Of a stretch of DNA of 64,000 nucleotides, positions 60,679 through 64,000 are shown piece after piece. The notes beneath the pieces are model-generated. The model worked only from the letters and a program-made list of their open reading frames with translations. It was not told the origin of the DNA and did no database searches. Origin of the DNA: Colwellia sp. PAMC 21821. GTDB taxonomy: Bacteria; Pseudomonadota; Gammaproteobacteria; Enterobacterales; Alteromonadaceae. Positions within the stretch are counted from its first letter, which is position 1; every line of letters begins with the position of its first letter. A program made the position numbers and the translations under genes. The stretch lies in the NCBI RefSeq assembly GCF_002077175.1, contig NZ_CP014943.1, forward strand, positions 992,001 through 1,056,000, read 5' to 3'.

Positions 60679-61126
60679 AATAAATTGAATTCCAAAAAGG
60701 ATAATCGCCAATATTATTAACCAACCCCTTTCTTAATGGATTAGCAACAATGTACCTAGCTAATTTTTTTCTGTTGTCATCAACTCTCAGGGCGTGATCG
60801 TAAAATGATGGCTGCCATAATTTATCTTGCTTTTCGCGTTTTTTATTAATGATGAAGCTACTACTTCCTTTAAGCGCACCAACAATTTTCGGTAATGTTG
60901 AACCTTTGATATTTAATCGTAACAAACCATGAAAATGATCAGGCATTAAAACCCAACTGATCCAAGTGCAATTGTACTTAGTTTCATTAGTGTTTATTTG
61001 ACGAGAAAATATACAAGCTAAATTAAAATCTGAAAAGTGTGGTATTTTATTATGGGTATTAAAAGTAACAAAGTATTCACCATGTTCCTGAGTATATCGA
61101 CCTTTACGTAAATCACTCCATGACAT
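60674..61126 (-). CDS. REP-associated tyrosine transposase (RAYT, Y1_Tnp/HUH)
   Basis: A 150-residue HUH-type single-strand nuclease. The HUH motif is MPDHFHGLLRL near residues 61-71, and the catalytic Tyr is likely in ARYIVANPLRKGLV near residue 125, preceded by WQPSFYDHALR. These are the hallmarks of RAYTs, which are linked to REP spread. Start has AGGAGG five bases upstream. REP arrays flank both sides, and its final Leu codon and TAG stop are part of a REP head (TTGTAGG). The gene looks intact and could be active. Confidence 0.92.
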   Translation of the reverse strand: MSWSDLRKGRYTQEHGEYFVTFNTHNKIPHFSDFNLACIFSRQINTNETKYNCTWISWVLMPDHFHGLLRLNIKGSTLPKIVGALKGSSSFIINKKREKQDKLWQPSFYDHALRVDDNRKKLARYIVANPLRKGLVNNIGDYPFWNSIYL

Positions 61127-61213
61127 AAAACCTCCTTAATGTTCATTTTCCTGTGGGATAAAGTAGAGTCATCATATTAAGTTAGTACCATTAGAAGTAT
61201 TTGTCGCCTCATT

Positions 61214-61888
61214 TGACGGCATAAATGCCGACCTACAAAACAAACATCAAACTCTACTGTTGATCTTGCAGGCCCTTTGTAGGTTGGGCTTTAGCCCATC
61301 AAGGTAAATATAAACATAAACCGACGGCATAAATGCCGACCTACAATGACAGCACCAAACTTTCGCGTGGAGCCTACAGGCCTTTTGTAGGTTGGGCTTT
61401 AGCCCATCAAGGTAAATACAAACATAAACCGACGGCATAAATACCGACCTACAATGACAAGCACCAAACTTTCGCGTGGAGCCTACAGGCCCTTTGTAGG
61501 TTGGGCTTTAGCCCATCAAGGTAAATATAAACGTAAACCGACGGCATAAATGCCGACCTACAATGACAAGCACCAAACTTTCGCGTGGAGCCTACAGGCC
61601 CTTTGTAGGTTGGGCTTTAGCCCATCAAGGTAAATATAAACGTAAACCGACGGCATAAATGCCGACCTACAAAACAAACATCAAATTCTACTGCGGAGCT
61701 TCCTAGTCTTTTGTAGGTTGGGCTTTAGCCCATCAAGGTAAATAAAAACATAAAACGACGGCATAAATGCCGACCTACAATTACAATCACCAAACTTTCA
61801 TCTGGAGCCTACAGGCCCTTTGTAGGTTGGGCTTTAGCCCATCAAGGTAAATACAAACATAAACCGACGGCATAAATGCCGACCTACA
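61214..61888. repeat. REP array next to the RAYT gene, right block
   Basis: A right half REP at 61214-61239 is followed by six doublets starting at 61278, 61386, 61495, 61604, 61712 and 61821. Left stems are GGGCT/AGCCC and right stems GGCAT/ATGCC (one GGCAT/ATACC). The period is 108-109 bp and the filler matches the left block. About 85 bp upstream of the RAYT start are free of REP. Downstream, 61889-62005 shows no feature beyond the next gene's 5' region. Confidence 0.92.
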
Positions 61889-62005
61889 AAAAGATTGATG
61901 GCTTTTAGTAAATATCAAACTAATGTATTTGCTCATGGCACATTAAGCGCCATTTTTGTATCATAGGGTTCTCTGGCTTTTACGCGTATATTTACTTAAA
62001 ATTTT

Positions 62006-62314
62006 ATGACTATTTATTTTTCTTCCAATAAAATACCGGCTCTGCATGAATTTAGCTTACATCAACGGCAAGCTATTTTAACTCTGGCACAAGCTAAGCT
62101 TTCTGCGCCTGAAAAATTTATATTGAATATTATTAAGTTAATGCTGCTGTTACCGCCATTTCTGTTTATCGCTAATTTACAAGGCTTTGCCTTGGCAGCC
62201 TCTGTAGCGGTGGTGTTGATTGCCTATTTCGTGCTGTTAAGACCTATCATGTTGTACTTTTCAGAAAAACATCTTGATAAAGCGATTGCCCAATACAAAA
62301 AAAGCGAACATTAG
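62006..62314 (+). CDS. Small membrane protein of unknown function
   Basis: A 102-residue protein with two adjacent hydrophobic helices at about residues 44-60 and 62-80 (IIKLMLLLPPFLFIANL, ALAASVAVVLIAYFVLL) and a charged C-terminus. The N-terminus (YFSSNKIPALHEFSLHQRQA) looks conserved in Alteromonadales small proteins, perhaps DUF6170, but this is from memory and unsure. It is monocistronic, with a terminator overlapping its 3' end. Function unknown. Confidence 0.65.
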   Translation: MTIYFSSNKIPALHEFSLHQRQAILTLAQAKLSAPEKFILNIIKLMLLLPPFLFIANLQGFALAASVAVVLIAYFVLLRPIMLYFSEKHLDKAIAQYKKSEH

Positions 62315-62326
62315 TTCGCTTTTTTA
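62297..62326. terminator. Bidirectional terminator between the small membrane protein gene and mlaA
   Basis: Stem AAAAAAGCGAAC / GTTCGCTTTTTT with loop ATTA, flanked by A- and T-runs, can serve both converging genes. The left arm lies inside the last codons of the upstream gene. Confidence 0.88.
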
Positions 62327-62357
62327 TTCCTACTTAATTAATCAAATTGCTATAAGG

Positions 62358-63158
62358 CTACATTCCTTCTAGCTCTTCTAGGTAGGCGTCAATATTCTCT
62401 TCTTCAGCTTTGTTCACTTCGATCGGTGGATTACCGTCATAAACCTTGTACTGCATATTTTGAAAGTAGGCATTTTTCACAAATTCGTAAGGGTCAATGG
62501 CATCCCTTAAAATAGCTTCTTGATCAGCAAACGATGCTCTCGCTTCTAAGCCTATTATGCCTGCACGTAATATATTAGGCCAAAAATCGATCACCGCAAG
62601 TGGCCAATAATAACTGTCTACAAAATCGCCGACTTCTTCACGCACTGATGAAGGACCAAGTGCAGGAATAACTAAGAAAGGGCCATCCCCAACACCATAA
62701 CTACCAAGTACTTCACCGAATTCTTCTTCTTGTCGGTTCCAACCAAAGTCACTCGCGGGATCAAAAAAGCCTAATAAACCTATCGTTGAATTTAAAACAA
62801 AACGTCCGGTTGATTTTGCCGCATCGGTGAATTTTGCTTGTAACAAATGGTTAATGATTGTTGAAGGCTCGTTTAAGTTAAGCGCCATGTTATGAACACC
62901 GGTGCGTAAGTCGGTCGGCATATATTCAACATAGCCTTGAGACGCTGGTCTGAATACGTATTTGTCTGCATAGTCCCAAGTAAAAGTCCAAAACGGTCGG
63001 TTAATAGCTTCTAGCGGATCTTTGGGATCAGAGACACTTTGCTCTGACGACGGCGTTGTGGAACAAGCCGTTAAAAATAACGAAAGCGTAAAGGCTAATA
63101 GAAGTTTTAGACTAAATATTGCTTGGGCTTTCAATACAATGTTTCTTATTTTGTTCAC
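62358..63158 (-). CDS. mlaA: MlaA (VacJ) outer-membrane lipoprotein
   Basis: A 266-residue lipoprotein of the Mla system, which removes misplaced phospholipids from the outer leaflet. The signal peptide ends in the lipobox LTAC (near residue 32). The mature part has DPLEAINRPFWTFTWDYADKY (split), NHLLQAKFTDAAKSTGRF, LLGFFDPASDFGW and FGEVLGSYGVGDGPFLVIP, the MlaA core. No mla transport genes are in the window. It ends at the bidirectional terminator. Confidence 0.94.
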   Translation of the reverse strand: MNKIRNIVLKAQAIFSLKLLLAFTLSLFLTACSTTPSSEQSVSDPKDPLEAINRPFWTFTWDYADKYVFRPASQGYVEYMPTDLRTGVHNMALNLNEPSTIINHLLQAKFTDAAKSTGRFVLNSTIGLLGFFDPASDFGWNRQEEEFGEVLGSYGVGDGPFLVIPALGPSSVREEVGDFVDSYYWPLAVIDFWPNILRAGIIGLEARASFADQEAILRDAIDPYEFVKNAYFQNMQYKVYDGNPPIEVNKAEEENIDAYLEELEGM

Positions 63159-63205
63159 TACTCGGTCCTTGTTTTATAACCGCTAAACACTTTATCTAAC
63201 GACTA

Positions 63206-63415
63206 ATATCAATCTCATTAATTATCTGATCATCTATACTGCTTAAAATAACCAACTACTGCGTTATTTATTTAATCATTATCGCTGCATCGATGCAGCT
63301 TATTAGCCAATGCAGGAGCATATTGTCCTGAACAACTCGTTATTAAAGTAAATACCTTGTATTTGGCCACTTTTACGGCGTATAAAGCCGATCACTTAAT
63401 GAATCAACTTGGTAT
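63206..63415 (-). repeat. 210-bp MITE-like element, copy 2
   Basis: An inverted copy of the element at 3219-3428, the same length, with ends ATATCAATCTCAT and CAACTTGGTAT (each one to three bases off the other copy). It keeps TTATTTATTTAATCATTATC and TATTGTCCTGAACAACTCGT. It carries a small perfect palindrome, GCTGCATCGATGCAGC, in its middle. It lies between mlaA and the DUF2802 gene; the remaining 130 bp of that gap show nothing further. Confidence 0.75.
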
Positions 63416-63545
63416 AAAAATAACATGATTTTTCTCAGTCGTGCAGTTTACCACGAGCGCAATAATAATTTTATTTTTAAATGTAACTTTAAGATCAATT
63501 TTTTATATCACGGCGAAGTAAGTTTAACGGTGTAGAGCATAATGA

Positions 63546-63992
63546 TTATTTTGTAGATTTTTGCCTATGCACTGAAAGTAACATTTCGGCCTCGGCTCTT
63601 GGTATATCGCACTCACGCATAATTTCAGCAATGTCTGCGCCGAGTTCAACCAACTTTTGTGCTCGAGTGTAGAGTTTATCTTCGGGTTGCTGATGTAAAA
63701 GCTGTTCAATGGTTTGAAGTTGGCTACTGAACTGGTCCTGAGCCACTTTAATACGGTGCTCTAGTTGCTTGCTAACTTGTTCATTGTCTCGTTGCGATTC
63801 ACTGCATTGCTTTTGGTTAATGTCTAATTGAGATTGACTGCTTGCAAGTAAATCTTGTAATTCTACCAACAGCATTTCTTGACTAGTAACCTGTTGTTCT
63901 AACGCTTCTATTTGCTTAGTAAAACGATTTTTTAGTGACAGTAAAAGCATAGCAACAAGCATCACAATGGCAAATGCGATTAGGCTGATCAA
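63546..63992 (-). CDS. DUF2802 family protein, possibly cut by the window edge
   Basis: At least 148 residues: an N-terminal membrane helix (LIAFAIVMLVAMLLLSL), a coiled coil over about residues 25-100 rich in Gln and Glu, and a C-terminal helical motif AQKLVELGADIAEIMRECDI...AEAEMLL typical of DUF2802. The visible start is TTG, and the frame stays open to the window end, so the true start may lie outside. In relatives such genes often sit next to cheW at the end of a chemotaxis operon; that cannot be checked here. Confidence 0.75.
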   Translation of the reverse strand: MISLIAFAIVMLVAMLLLSLKNRFTKQIEALEQQVTSQEMLLVELQDLLASSQSQLDINQKQCSESQRDNEQVSKQLEHRIKVAQDQFSSQLQTIEQLLHQQPEDKLYTRAQKLVELGADIAEIMRECDIPRAEAEMLLSVHRQKSTK

Positions 63993-64000
63993 GTTCGCGG

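Noticed and set aside
61247..61438. 63-residue minus-strand ORF with a repeated peptide
   Set aside because: The repeated peptide only reflects the 109-bp REP unit period, so it is a by-product of the repeats.

Overview
The window is chromosomal DNA of a low-GC marine gammaproteobacterium. An Alteromonadales member of the Colwellia/Thalassotalea type is the best guess, from the Bat pair, the ECF sigma/DUF3379 pair, the ribH-nusB-thiL-pgpA and rpiA-serA orders, and the AT-rich codon use. This placement is inference from gene content. No rRNA, tRNA, CRISPR array or prophage was seen.

Layout. Positions 1-8 kb hold a truncated batB, batD, an ECF sigma factor with its DUF3379 partner, putP and an EAL-HDOD signalling gene. 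Positions 8-18.6 kb hold galE, a DHH phosphoesterase and a sulfate activation set (cysC, an SLC13 permease, cysN, cysD), then pgi. From about 20.6 to 51 kb nearly every gene is on the minus strand and belongs to one large surface polysaccharide (O-antigen or capsule) locus. It runs from a Wza-like SLBB protein through UDP-GalNAcA enzymes, wzz, a WecA-like initiating transferase, the GDP-fucose enzymes, wzx, glycosyltransferases, wzy and an acyltransferase to the four dTDP-rhamnose genes and galU. The glycan is therefore predicted to contain L-fucose, L-rhamnose and an N-acetylhexosaminuronic acid, and may be O-acetylated. From 51.5 to 64 kb are a POT peptide transporter, 5-FCL, rpiA, serA, the ribH-nusB-thiL-pgpA operon, a REP-associated transposase (RAYT), a small membrane protein, mlaA and a DUF2802 gene.

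The most unusual content lies between the genes. Four unrelated repeat families fill most intergenic space. (a) REP/BIME elements with a 5' GTAG head and a 5-bp stem that covaries between loci occur alone and in arrays of period about 88, 109, 185 and 199 bp. A RAYT gene sits inside one array and takes its stop codon from a REP. (b) A 121-bp purine-rich repeat forms an array of eleven short units. In register with them lies one long unit that carries a GxxExxY (PD-(D/E)XK-like) gene. Both arms of the short unit resemble the two ends of the long one, so the short units look like internally deleted derivatives. (c) A CTGTCAG/CTGACAG palindromic family occurs at three loci. (d) A 210-bp MITE with ATACCAAT ends occurs twice in opposite orientation, near the two ends of the window.

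Two glycosyltransferase genes in the polysaccharide locus each carry a -1 shift in a poly-G tract at the same conserved Gly-Gly-Ala-Ala site. Both would be restored to 412 residues by one extra G, so they are either phase-variable switches or homopolymer sequencing errors.
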